A DNA stretch of 58,455 bases from Stagnimonas sp. (GTDB lineage: Bacteria > Pseudomonadota > Gammaproteobacteria > Nevskiales > Nevskiaceae), in the NCBI GenBank assembly GCA_030652575.1, contig JAUSQI010000068.1:1-58455 (forward strand), given 5' to 3'. Positions 43,705-51,465 of this stretch are shown one piece after another (the stretch's first letter is position 1; each line of letters opens with the position of its first letter). Position numbers and translations under genes: made by a program. The notes under the pieces are model-generated. The model had not been told where the DNA came from and ran no database searches. It saw nothing but the letters and a program-made list of their open reading frames with translations.

Positions 43705-43816
43705 GAGCACTGCTCCAGCGCCTGCTGGTGATGACAGACGAGCACTGCTCGGCGGAATGCTGCGGAAACCTGGCCCGCAGGCCAGTTTCTGCTTGAAGTG
43801 ACGGTGAGCACTGCTC
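43705..43816. promoter_or_regulatory. Three GAGCACTGCTC palindromes upstream of the winged-helix gene
   Basis: The 11-bp palindrome GAGCACTGCTC occurs exactly at 43705-43715, 43740-43750 and 43806-43816. The first is extended to a 19-bp palindrome at 43701-43719. They lie 165-276 bp before the likely start at 43981. An operator array for the following winged-helix protein is plausible. A hairpin (GGCTGTGG, 43856-43863, with its complement at 43872-43879) follows. Confidence 0.65.
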
Positions 43817-43980
43817 ACCAAAATGCCTTTCGCGCCGACCCGGTACCTCTCATATGGCTGTGGATCGAAAACCACAGCCGGGCGCTACCAACTATGGAAG
43901 GCCATTCCGGTGTTTTGGACTGTCATTCCGTAGACGGGTTTTCGGGAGCTCTCCTCACTTTCACATTGCTGGAGCTCGAT

Positions 43981-44991
43981 ATGGTCCCGTTTGCAGGCGA
44001 CAAAGCGTCTATACGCAGGAAGCAAAAAGATAAGGACGTGATGATGTGGTGCATGAGGTTTCCGTTCATTGATCACCACATCCTTTGCGGGCTGCTGGGC
44101 ATCAAAAAGTCAGCCGGGTATCAGACTCTGGAGAGACTTGAGAGAGAGAAAATTCTCCAGCGATACGAGGTTCACCACCTGCCCGTGGCGGTCTACTTTC
44201 TGACTAGCAAGGGACGTGCGGCGGGCATGAAACTGATCGAAGAGTTTGGTGATCAGCAGGACGTCGGCATCAAGCAAAATCACGAGGCGGGCCGAATTAG
44301 TTTCAAACAGCCAGCACATGAGTTGCTGGTTCAACACGCGGCGCTTCGGCTTCGAGATTTATATCCAAAAGCTGAGATTCTTTCGACGAGGCAGATCCTC
44401 CACCGTCGGCTTGGACTCGGCGGCAATGACCAGCCTTCTGGACTCAAGATCCCTGACCTTTTCTTGATTCATAAGCAGATCAATCCGGCTCATAAAGAGC
44501 GGCTCCGTATGGTCCAGAATGACCTTGCTGCCATTGACTCAAAGTCAGCAGCGGGCATCGACTTAAGCAACCAGGAGTGTTCTCGATACCTTGATCTTCT
44601 TGATGAGCAGAATGACCTGCTGGCTGGTCAGCATCAGCTTCCAATGCACCTTGAGAAGTGGGTCGCAATTGAGCTTCAGCAATCGCGTGAAACCCAGCAC
44701 GTCAGGCAACGTATCGTCAGCCAATATGCGCAGTTTCTGGCGGCAGAAATTCTGTATGAGGTGCGTTACATCTCGACCGAGCAGGCTGTGCTCGACCTGA
44801 TGGAATCCACGTATGTGAAGCGGCCTCCAATATTCATTTACGAGGGTGGAAAGTACACAGCCCAAGCGAAAGCCTTGAGCCCTGTGACGAGTGAAATGAT
44901 CCGAGCAAACAAAATGATTTTCCAGTCGATGCCGGGAGTCCACCAGCTGTATTACTACACCCGCCGGAGGAGTCCTGATGTCCAGGAATGA
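43981..44991 (+). CDS. Winged-helix protein with PD-(D/E)xK-like region
   Basis: This 336-residue protein starts at 43981 (MVPFAGDK), with GGAG 6-9 nt upstream; an in-frame start at 43798 would add 61 unconvincing residues running through an operator palindrome. The N-terminal part is a winged helix (HHILCGLLGIKKSAGYQTLERLEREKIL, then AVYFLTSKG). The middle has PDLFLI and later WVAIELQQSRE, a Pro-Asp...Glu-x-Gln pattern like the nuclease fold of replication-relaxation/mobilisation proteins. A C-terminal segment holds FIYEGGKYTAQAK. It overlaps the downstream antitoxin-like gene by 14 nt. It may act in replication or mobilisation of the island, with the inverted repeats upstream as its site. 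Confidence 0.65.
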   Translation: MVPFAGDKASIRRKQKDKDVMMWCMRFPFIDHHILCGLLGIKKSAGYQTLERLEREKILQRYEVHHLPVAVYFLTSKGRAAGMKLIEEFGDQQDVGIKQNHEAGRISFKQPAHELLVQHAALRLRDLYPKAEILSTRQILHRRLGLGGNDQPSGLKIPDLFLIHKQINPAHKERLRMVQNDLAAIDSKSAAGIDLSNQECSRYLDLLDEQNDLLAGQHQLPMHLEKWVAIELQQSRETQHVRQRIVSQYAQFLAAEILYEVRYISTEQAVLDLMESTYVKRPPIFIYEGGKYTAQAKALSPVTSEMIRANKMIFQSMPGVHQLYYYTRRRSPDVQE

Positions 44992-45358
44992 GCTTGGTGA
45001 CGACGCCGCTTTGCTTTCATTGACCGGGCGACTCATGGACCTTTGGAACCTCGATGCCGAGCAGCGTGCAGCGGTACTTGCCAGCGGCTCGCCTTCCCCA
45101 CGTCTTGAATCGCAATCAGATGCCTTGCCGACGGTAACAAGCGACCAGCGAATTCGCTTTGGTCACTTGCTTGGCATTCACCAACATCTTCGTCTGCTAT
45201 TCCCTCAGAACCCGGAGCTGGCGCATCGTTGGATAACCTCACCAAACAAGGCTTTCGATAATCTCACTCCAGTCGACATCATTTCGAGAAATGGAGTCAT
45301 CGGACTGGCTACGGTGAGGGCGTATCTCGAGAGCTATCTGGCCTTCCGAACCATGTAG
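44978..45358 (+). CDS. Orphan Xre/MbcA/ParS-type antitoxin-like protein
   Basis: This 126-residue protein resembles the antitoxins of RES-domain toxins: an N-terminal helical part (LMDLWNLDAEQRAAVL) and a C-terminal toxin-binding domain (RFGHLLGIHQHLRLLFPQNPELAHRWITSPNKAFDNLTPVDII, then GLATVRAYLESYL). A GGAGG site precedes the ATG. No RES-type toxin gene lies beside it; instead it overlaps the winged-helix/PD-(D/E)xK-like gene. It may regulate or neutralise that protein, or be a leftover of a toxin pair. Its end overlaps the convergent secreted-protein gene by 25 nt. Confidence 0.75.
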   Translation: MSRNELGDDAALLSLTGRLMDLWNLDAEQRAAVLASGSPSPRLESQSDALPTVTSDQRIRFGHLLGIHQHLRLLFPQNPELAHRWITSPNKAFDNLTPVDIISRNGVIGLATVRAYLESYLAFRTM

Positions 45359-46347
45359 TTGATAACGACCGTGTTGTACGCAGGCTTGAGAGTAAGCAGG
45401 TCAGTGCCGACATGGAACGTTGCTCGCTCCTTGCTGACGATTAACCAGCCCGTTCCCTGCAACGCAGCCAAGCTCGTTTGTCCGGCAAACTGACACGAAA
45501 CCTTTGCATCGGCTGGATCGGAAGCAGTCTCGGCAAGATCGACGCGTCTTTCTGAAAGTATTCGCTTGCAACTGTCCTCAGCCCCAATCTTCTGGCTGAC
45601 CAAGGTTACCCGCGCGTTCTCTTGAGCCTCGCGATTGAGTTGGTCTCTCTGGACTTGGGCCTCAAGCCTGCGATTAGCCTTTTCGACTTCTTCGGCCTGG
45701 CGCTTTTCTTCTGCCACTTTGACGCGATCCAGATACGCCTTTCTGCTGGCGATGTCCTCGGCCGACAGAAACTCAACCGACCAGTCCATGCTGTCGCTCT
45801 GGCCGCCAGCGTCAACGTTGACCTGCCGACCGGCATCTTCGGCTGCACCAGTGAACTGATTGAATCGGAGGGGTTCGAGTCCAACAAGTCCCGCAACCGC
45901 CCTCCATCTTTTTGATTCACCCTCGTTCAAACGCACACGCAACGGATAGCGGTCGCCATGGCTAAAGCTCTTCTCGGTGCCATCTTTCAATAGAACCTTG
46001 TACTGCCCAAGATGTGAGCCGCGCGGCTTCTTCAACGTAATCATTTTTATGTCTGTCAGCGGAATCGTCTTCTCTTTCGAAAAAACCCCGGCATCGTCCT
46101 CCAGGAGGTAGGGTGACGCCGAAAACAGATCTGCACCCGGACTGCGCCACCCGTCGATGGTGAAGCCCGTGAGCTTCAAAACCTCGTCCCTGGAGCCCAA
46201 TCCATCCTTCTTGATGTATCGCACCCAGACCTCCGTTGCGTCTTGCTCGGCGGCGGCTTGCTGGCTGGGCTCAAAAGCAAATGTTGGCGCTGTGGCTAGC
46301 GAGCAAGCCAACAGCAATGCAGCCGAAAGTAAACATCTCTTTTTCAT
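45334..46347 (-). CDS. Secreted protein of unknown function
   Basis: This 337-residue protein has a clear signal peptide (MKKRCLLSAALLLACSLATAPTFAFEP). An N-terminal beta-rich part contains TIPLTDIKMITLKKPRG, and a charged coiled coil lies at about 205-250 (VAEEKRQAEEVEKANRRLEAQV). The C-terminal part has two Cys (SCKRIL and VSCQF) that could form a disulfide. I do not recognise the family. The gene ends inside the convergent antitoxin-like gene. It is probably periplasmic. Confidence 0.6.
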   Translation of the reverse strand: MKKRCLLSAALLLACSLATAPTFAFEPSQQAAAEQDATEVWVRYIKKDGLGSRDEVLKLTGFTIDGWRSPGADLFSASPYLLEDDAGVFSKEKTIPLTDIKMITLKKPRGSHLGQYKVLLKDGTEKSFSHGDRYPLRVRLNEGESKRWRAVAGLVGLEPLRFNQFTGAAEDAGRQVNVDAGGQSDSMDWSVEFLSAEDIASRKAYLDRVKVAEEKRQAEEVEKANRRLEAQVQRDQLNREAQENARVTLVSQKIGAEDSCKRILSERRVDLAETASDPADAKVSCQFAGQTSLAALQGTGWLIVSKERATFHVGTDLLTLKPAYNTVVINYMVRKAR

Positions 46348-46441
46348 TATTCCCCCGATGTGTCGATGCGGGAAAGCTCAAGAACCCTTACCAATCCGAT
46401 GTCGACAGCGACGCGGTTCAGCTTTCCGATTTACGCAATAT

Positions 46442-46472
46442 GAACACTATAAGTTGTAGCTCTATAGTGTTC
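46442..46472. promoter_or_regulatory. 10-bp inverted-repeat operator upstream of the XRE gene
   Basis: GAACACTATA (46442-46451) and its exact complement (46463-46472) are separated by 11 nt. They lie 38 bp before the XRE-family start, a typical position for an autoregulatory operator. Confidence 0.7.
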
Positions 46473-46486
46473 AATGTCAGCTACTA

Positions 46487-46507
46487 GGGGCTTCTTTTAG
46501 GAGCCCC
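46487..46507 (+). promoter_or_regulatory. Hairpin overlapping the XRE ribosome-binding site
   Basis: GGGGCT (46487-46492) can pair with AGCCCC (46502-46507). The right arm adjoins the GGAG ribosome-binding site and ends 2 nt before the ATG at 46510. Folding would restrict translation. Confidence 0.45.
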
Positions 46508-46509
46508 CG

Positions 46510-46800
46510 ATGGAGACCCGGCAAGCTTTCGGACAGGTTTTGAAAATGGCGCGCAAGAAAAAATCGGTGAGCCAAGAGGAGCTGAGTGAAATCAGCAGCA
46601 GGACGTACATCTCTTCGTTGGAGCGAGGCCTAAAGAACCCCACGCTGGACAAGATTGATCAGATTGGCCAGCAGCTCGGCGTGCATCCTTTGACACTCAT
46701 CGCCGCTACCTTCGCAAGGCGTGACGGGACTTCAATCGACGATCTACTTAAGCAGATTCGTGACGAATACAGCGCGCTCCATGACAAAACGGCAACGTAG
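46510..46800 (+). CDS. XRE-family transcriptional regulator
   Basis: This 96-residue helix-turn-helix protein has FGQVLKMARKKKSVSQEELSEISSRTYISSLERGLKNPTLDKIDQIGQQLGV, the full XRE fold. It resembles small regulators of restriction-modification or phage-like genes. The operator-like repeat 38 bp upstream and the hairpin at the ribosome-binding site suggest self-regulation. It is convergent with the DUF2130 gene; the 39-bp gap between them holds no obvious terminator. Confidence 0.88.
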   Translation: METRQAFGQVLKMARKKKSVSQEELSEISSRTYISSLERGLKNPTLDKIDQIGQQLGVHPLTLIAATFARRDGTSIDDLLKQIRDEYSALHDKTAT

Positions 46801-46839
46801 TTCTGCCTGGCATCCCATTGCACTTTAGCCGGGGTGAAA

Positions 46840-48252
46840 TCACTCACCCAGAGCCGACGGGCCGAGCTCTTTTAGCTCCGAAAACTTTGCCGCCATTGTC
46901 GGATTGCCACGGGTTAGTTTCTTGATCGTCACATCCTGAGCCTTATCGTTCGCAAGTCGAAGATTACGATCAGTGCCCAGCAAAGCCTCCTTGGTTTTCT
47001 GCAAGTGGTCGATGGATTTGTCGATTTCCTTGATCGCCGTCTGGAAACGCTCAGAAGCAAGATCAAAATTACGAGCGAACGCTGTTTTGAAAGTCTCCAG
47101 CCCAGCCTCGAAGTTGGTGATGTCGATGTTTTGCGACTTCACTAGCGCAAGCTCTGACTTGTATTTGAGAGCGTGCATCGCCGCATTGCGCAACAAGGTA
47201 ATCATCGGAAGAAAGAATTGCGGCCGGACTACATACATCTTCGGGTAGCGGTGGAACACATCGACAATTCCAGTGTTGTAAAGCTCACTCTCAGGCTCTA
47301 GCAAGGAAACCAGCACTGCATACTCGCAGCCCTTCTCAGTGCGGTCCTTGTCCAGCTCCTTGAGAAAGTCTTCGTTTCGATTCTTTGTCGCGGTGAGATC
47401 GTTCTCGTTCTTCATCTCAAACATGATCGAGACGATTTCAGTCCCAGACTCATCCGAGTCCCGAAAGATGTAGTCACCCTTGCTGCCGCTGCGTGCGTCG
47501 TTGTCCTTCTCGAAATACGCTCTCGGGAACGCTGTAGCGCGAATGCGGTTGAACTCTGTCTCGCAGTGCTGCTCAAGAGATTCTCCGATCATTTTGGTGG
47601 ACAAGCGGGCTTTCATGTCCCGGAGTCGTTCGATCGCATCGTCGCGATCCTTGATCTGCGTTTCATACTTGTCTTTGAGCGACTGCTCCGCGAGCCGCTT
47701 CTCAAGCTCTGCTCGGTCAAGGTCCCCCTTTAATCCGTCACGCTGCTTTTCGATCAGGCTAACGGCCTCGGTGACCGCGAGCTTCTGAGAGGCCGCTGTG
47801 GATTCTAGTTGGGCCTTCAGACCCTGTATCTCCGCCTCCTTCGTCGCAGCGACGCTTCGCAGCTCGCTCGCGAGCTTTTCGGCAGCCAGTTCGGCGGCCG
47901 CTTGCTTATCGCGCTTGGACTGCTCAAGTTGGTTGGCGAGCATATCTCGCTCTTTTTCTACCGCGCTTAGAGCCTCAGTCACAGCGAGTTTCCGCGCGAT
48001 CTCCCCCGCCTCGAGCTTTGCTTTCAGTTCTTGGATCTCGGCATTCCGGGCCGACGCAGCTTTCTGCAATTCATTCTCGGCCTTGGTTAGAGCCACTTCG
48101 ATGGCGTTCTGCTTGTCCTTCTCAGCCAGCTCAAGACGCTCATGCAGCTGCTTCTCGAAATCGCCATCACGAACCTGCTTCAAGATGTCTGCATAGCCTG
48201 CTTCGTCGATCTTGAATGCTTTTGCGCAATGCGGGCAGATGATGTCGTGCAT
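46840..48252 (-). CDS. DUF2130 coiled-coil, nuclease-like protein
   Basis: This 470-residue protein starts at 48252 ([20 protein letters not shown]), which places a small Cys-x2-Cys zinc motif at the N-terminus as is normal for DUF2130. A coiled coil of about 180 residues follows (about 45-225). The DUF2130 domain at about 230-420 contains [10 protein letters not shown]...[10 protein letters not shown], a Gly-Asp...Glu-x-Lys pattern of the PD-(D/E)xK nuclease fold. The function of the family is not known. It is the last gene before attR. Internal repeats ([13 protein letters not shown] and [13 protein letters not shown]) point to duplication within the coiled coil. Confidence 0.85.
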   Translation of the reverse strand: MHDIICPHCAKAFKIDEAGYADILKQVRDGDFEKQLHERLELAEKDKQNAIEVALTKAENELQKAASARNAEIQELKAKLEAGEIARKLAVTEALSAVEKERDMLANQLEQSKRDKQAAAELAAEKLASELRSVAATKEAEIQGLKAQLESTAASQKLAVTEAVSLIEKQRDGLKGDLDRAELEKRLAEQSLKDKYETQIKDRDDAIERLRDMKARLSTKMIGESLEQHCETEFNRIRATAFPRAYFEKDNDARSGSKGDYIFRDSDESGTEIVSIMFEMKNENDLTATKNRNEDFLKELDKDRTEKGCEYAVLVSLLEPESELYNTGIVDVFHRYPKMYVVRPQFFLPMITLLRNAAMHALKYKSELALVKSQNIDITNFEAGLETFKTAFARNFDLASERFQTAIKEIDKSIDHLQKTKEALLGTDRNLRLANDKAQDVTIKKLTRGNPTMAAKFSELKELGPSALGE

Positions 48253-48470
48253 GTTTAGGCTCCTCCGTGCCTTAACGGTGAGTCTCTCACGACGCTGGGG
48301 GCGTTTCGCGCAGTGCCTGCTGCGGAGAGACACAACGCTTAGGCTCTACGTCTGAGCAGCGCGCACGGGCAATTAGAAGCTGCCTCGACTCGAGGGCTAT
48401 GCGAAGGATGCTCAGGGGAAGTGCTCAAATGAGCAAAAGACAAGCAGAAGTCTGCTGAGCGATGCCGCTA

Positions 48471-48490
48471 ACCGGAACCTAACCGGAACC
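48471..48490. repeat. 20-bp direct repeat near right island end (copy 2)
   Basis: This copy is identical to 3421-3440 and in the same orientation. It lies 57 bp inside attR, just before the tRNA terminator. See the left copy for interpretation. Confidence 0.8.
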
Positions 48491-48504
48491 CAAGCCTCGG
48501 ATAA

Positions 48505-48541
48505 AGAAAAAGGGCTTGGCGGTGTTACCCGCCAAGCCCTT
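48505..48541 (-). terminator. Island-supplied terminator of tRNA-Asn
   Basis: A perfect 12-bp stem (AGGGCTTGGCGG with its complement) with a 6-nt loop is followed on the minus strand by a T tract. It sits just past the tRNA 3' end and replaces the original terminator now at 3198-3236. Confidence 0.85.
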
Positions 48542-48546
48542 ATTCC

Positions 48547-48625
<79 letters not shown>

Positions 48626-48722
48626 AAAATCGGTGGTGGTAGTTCTGAACTACCACAAGGGCGCGGATTGTAGTGAGCAGACGCGGCGGTCGCAAGCCGC
48701 GTCCGTTGCCACGGTGTTTCGC

Positions 48723-49904
48723 CTACGAAACCATCGCCTTGATGCGCGCGACGCTGCCGTCCAGCACCTTCTCGCTGGTGGCAAATGACAGCCGCACATG
48801 GCCGGGCGCGCCGAATGCGCTGCCGGGCACGAGGGCGACCAGCGCTTCGTTGAGCAACTTGTCGGACAGCTCCAGGTCGGTTTTGCAGCCGAGCTTGGCC
48901 ATCAGGCCTTCGACGTTGGGAAAGACATAGAAAGTGCCGTCGCCTGCAAGGCAGGACACGCCCGGGATGGTGTTCAGGTCGGCCACCAGCTTGTCGTGGC
49001 GGCGCTTGAAGACTACGCGCATGTCTTCGACGCATTGCTGGTCGCCATTCAGCGCGGCCTCGGCGGCCACCTGTGCAATCGAGTTGGGGTTGCTGGTGCT
49101 CTGGCTCTGGATGTCGGCCATGGCGGTGATGAGCTTGGCCGGCCCGCAGGCCCAGCCGATGCGCCAGCCGGTCATCGAGTAGGTCTTGCTCACCGCGTGG
49201 ATGACGATGGTGCGCTCGTACAGGTCCGGGCAGGCGTTGATGATGTTGCTGTAGGGCTCGTCGGTCCAGATGATCTTTTCGTACATGTCATCGGTGGCGA
49301 TGAGGATGTTCGGGTGACGGCGCAGCACCTCGCCGAGTGCGGTGAGCTCGGCCTTGGTGTAGGCCATGCCGCTGGGGTTGCTGGGGCTGTTCAAGAAGAT
49401 CATCCGCGTGCGCGGGGTGATGGCGGCTTCGAGCTGCGCCGGGGTGATCTTGAAGCGCGTGGCGGCGGTGGTGGCGAGAATCACCGGTGTGGCATCGGCC
49501 AGCAGCACCATGTCGGGGTAGCTCACCCAGTACGGGGCGGGGATGATCACCTCGTCGGTCGCGTTCAAGTACGCCATGCAGAGGTTGTAGCAACTCTGTT
49601 TGCCGCCGCAGCTCACCAGCACCTGGTTCGGCTTGTAGTCCAGCGCGTTGTCGCGCTTCATCTTGTCGATGACGGCTTTCTTGAGGCTGGGCGTGCCGCC
49701 GACGGCGGTGTATTTGGTGAAGCCCGAGTTCATCGCATTCTGGGCGGCGTCCTTGATGTGCTGGGGCGTGTCGAAGTCCGGCTCGCCGGCGCCGAGGCTG
49801 AGCACGTCCTTGCCCTGGGCCTTCAGCTCCGCGGCTTTGGCGGTGACGGCGAGGGTGGGGCTGGGCTTGATGCGGCTGACGCGCTGGGCGAGGGTGAGTT
49901 CCAC
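48723..49904 (-). CDS. aspC: Aspartate aminotransferase (class I PLP enzyme)
   Basis: This 393-residue enzyme transfers the amino group between aspartate and 2-oxoglutarate, feeding amino-acid metabolism. The GTG at 49904 is chosen because GGAGA lies about 8 nt upstream and the protein then begins VELTLAQRVSRIKPSPT as in related enzymes; a longer frame upstream lacks similarity. Key residues are visible: the PLP-binding Lys in HAVSKTYSMTGWRIGW, the Asn/Pro motif NSPSNPSG, TDDMYEKI and the substrate-binding Arg near VRLSFA. It is the first chromosomal gene beyond tRNA-Asn and diverges from the RND operon. Confidence 0.93.
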   Translation of the reverse strand: MELTLAQRVSRIKPSPTLAVTAKAAELKAQGKDVLSLGAGEPDFDTPQHIKDAAQNAMNSGFTKYTAVGGTPSLKKAVIDKMKRDNALDYKPNQVLVSCGGKQSCYNLCMAYLNATDEVIIPAPYWVSYPDMVLLADATPVILATTAATRFKITPAQLEAAITPRTRMIFLNSPSNPSGMAYTKAELTALGEVLRRHPNILIATDDMYEKIIWTDEPYSNIINACPDLYERTIVIHAVSKTYSMTGWRIGWACGPAKLITAMADIQSQSTSNPNSIAQVAAEAALNGDQQCVEDMRVVFKRRHDKLVADLNTIPGVSCLAGDGTFYVFPNVEGLMAKLGCKTDLELSDKLLNEALVALVPGSAFGAPGHVRLSFATSEKVLDGSVARIKAMVS

Positions 49905-50190
49905 AAGTGTCTCCGGGGTTCTGATGCGGGTGCGGCGGGGTAAAAAAGCGCGCAATTTTAGGGCTTCTTGCAGGGTCACGTAGCCGCCGGCTGGCTTATG
50001 CTCTGTCGGCCTTGGAGGAGGCAGATTCGTCCGCGATCCGGGCGACTTTGCGGCAGCGTTCAAACCTGGGGATGCTGCGGCGCATCTATGCCACGAGATC
50101 GCGCACTGCCGCACCGCACTGCGGCCGATTCAACCCTGGAAACGTGAAAAGACTTCACCCATAACTATCAGCATAGGGATTCGAAAAATC

Positions 50191-51435
50191 ATGACCCCCG
50201 CCCACTCGTGCGTCGACAAGACCCGCTCGTCTTTCATCATCACTTTGCTGTGCGGCAGCCTTCTGGCCGCCGCAGGCCTGGTCAGTGGCTGTGGCAGCAA
50301 GGACGCCCCCGCAGGCGACGATGCCCCGAAGACTGAAGAAGCCAAGAACAAGGCGCCGCTGGAGCTTTCGCCCAGCGACGTGGCGGTGGTCAGCGAACAG
50401 GCACTGGTGCGCAAGCTGCCCCTCTCGGGCTCGCTCTCGCCGCTGTTGCAGACCACCGTCAAATCGAAGGTGGCGGGCGAGCTGCTGTCGGTGGCCGTGC
50501 GCGAGGGGCAGGCGGTGAAGCGCGGCGACGTGCTGCTGCGCATCGACACCCGCAACCAGGGTGCGCTGGTGGCCAGCCAGGAGGCCGGGGTAGAAAAAGC
50601 CGAGGCTGATCTGGCCTTGGCCAAGCTCAATCTCGACAACAACAAGCGCCTGCTGGAGAAGAACTTCATCGCCCAGAACGTGCTCGATTCGGCACAGGCC
50701 AACTACGGCTCGGCCGTCGCCAACGTCAAGCTCGCCCGCGCCCAGCTCAAGCTGGCGCAGATCGGCCTGGAGGATGCCGTGGTGCGTGCGCCCTTCGACG
50801 GCACCATCTCGCGCCGCATGGCCGAGCCGGGCGAGAAAGTCTCCAGCGACTCCCCCCTGCTGGGTCTGATCAGCCTCGACAAGCTGGAGCTGCAGGCAGC
50901 CGCACCGGCTTCCGAGATCCCACTGGTCGCCATCGGCCAGCTGGCGCGCGTGAGGGTGGATGGCTTCGGCACGCGGCTGTTCGAGGCCAAGGTGGAGCGC
51001 ATCAACCCCACGGCAGAGCAGGGCTCGCGCTCGATCTTGCTGTACCTCTCGCTGGACAACAGCCAGGGCGTGCTCAAGGGCGGCATGTTCGCGCAGGGCG
51101 CGCTGGTGATCGAGCAGAGTCAGCCGGCACCCGCTGTGCCCACCGCAGCGGTGCGCAGCGAGGCGGGCCTGGACTATGTGATGGTGATCGAGGCCGGCAA
51201 GCTGGTGCAAAGGCCGGTGAAGCTCGGTCTGCGCTCCGAAGACGAGGCGCTGGTGGAGATCACCGAGGGCCTCAAGCCGGGCGAGCAGGTGGTGATCGGC
51301 AAGCTGGATTCGCTCAAGGCCGGGCAGGCCGTGCTACTCAACGCCGCCGCGGTCGCAGCCCCAGCCGACACACCGGCGGCGCCAGTGCCCGCCAGCGACA
51401 AGCCTGCGGCTGAAAAGCCCGCGAGCGGCGGCTAA
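50191..51435 (+). CDS. RND efflux periplasmic adaptor lipoprotein
   Basis: This 414-residue membrane-fusion protein of a multidrug pump has a signal peptide with a lipobox (LLAAAGLVSGC), so it is anchored to the inner membrane by a lipid. Then come a barrel-sandwich domain (VKSKVAGELLSVAVREGQAVKRGDVLLRID), an alpha-hairpin (ASQEAGVEKAEADLALAKLNL...) and beta-barrel domains. The C-terminus is a low-complexity Ala/Pro/Lys tail. It is followed after 30 bp by the permease. The 286-bp gap before it is the divergent promoter region shared with aspC. No TolC-like gene is next to it. Confidence 0.9.
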   Translation: MTPAHSCVDKTRSSFIITLLCGSLLAAAGLVSGCGSKDAPAGDDAPKTEEAKNKAPLELSPSDVAVVSEQALVRKLPLSGSLSPLLQTTVKSKVAGELLSVAVREGQAVKRGDVLLRIDTRNQGALVASQEAGVEKAEADLALAKLNLDNNKRLLEKNFIAQNVLDSAQANYGSAVANVKLARAQLKLAQIGLEDAVVRAPFDGTISRRMAEPGEKVSSDSPLLGLISLDKLELQAAAPASEIPLVAIGQLARVRVDGFGTRLFEAKVERINPTAEQGSRSILLYLSLDNSQGVLKGGMFAQGALVIEQSQPAPAVPTAAVRSEAGLDYVMVIEAGKLVQRPVKLGLRSEDEALVEITEGLKPGEQVVIGKLDSLKAGQAVLLNAAAVAAPADTPAAPVPASDKPAAEKPASGG

Positions 51436-51465
51436 GTCCCGCCGCACTGCAAGGATAAGCCCGCC

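Noticed and set aside
43056-43811. Several overlapping frames of about 60-130 codons in the inverted-repeat region
   Set aside because: They read through perfect inverted repeats on both strands, have low-complexity Pro/Ala/Arg/Cys products and lack ribosome-binding sites. The structure of the DNA, not a protein, explains them.
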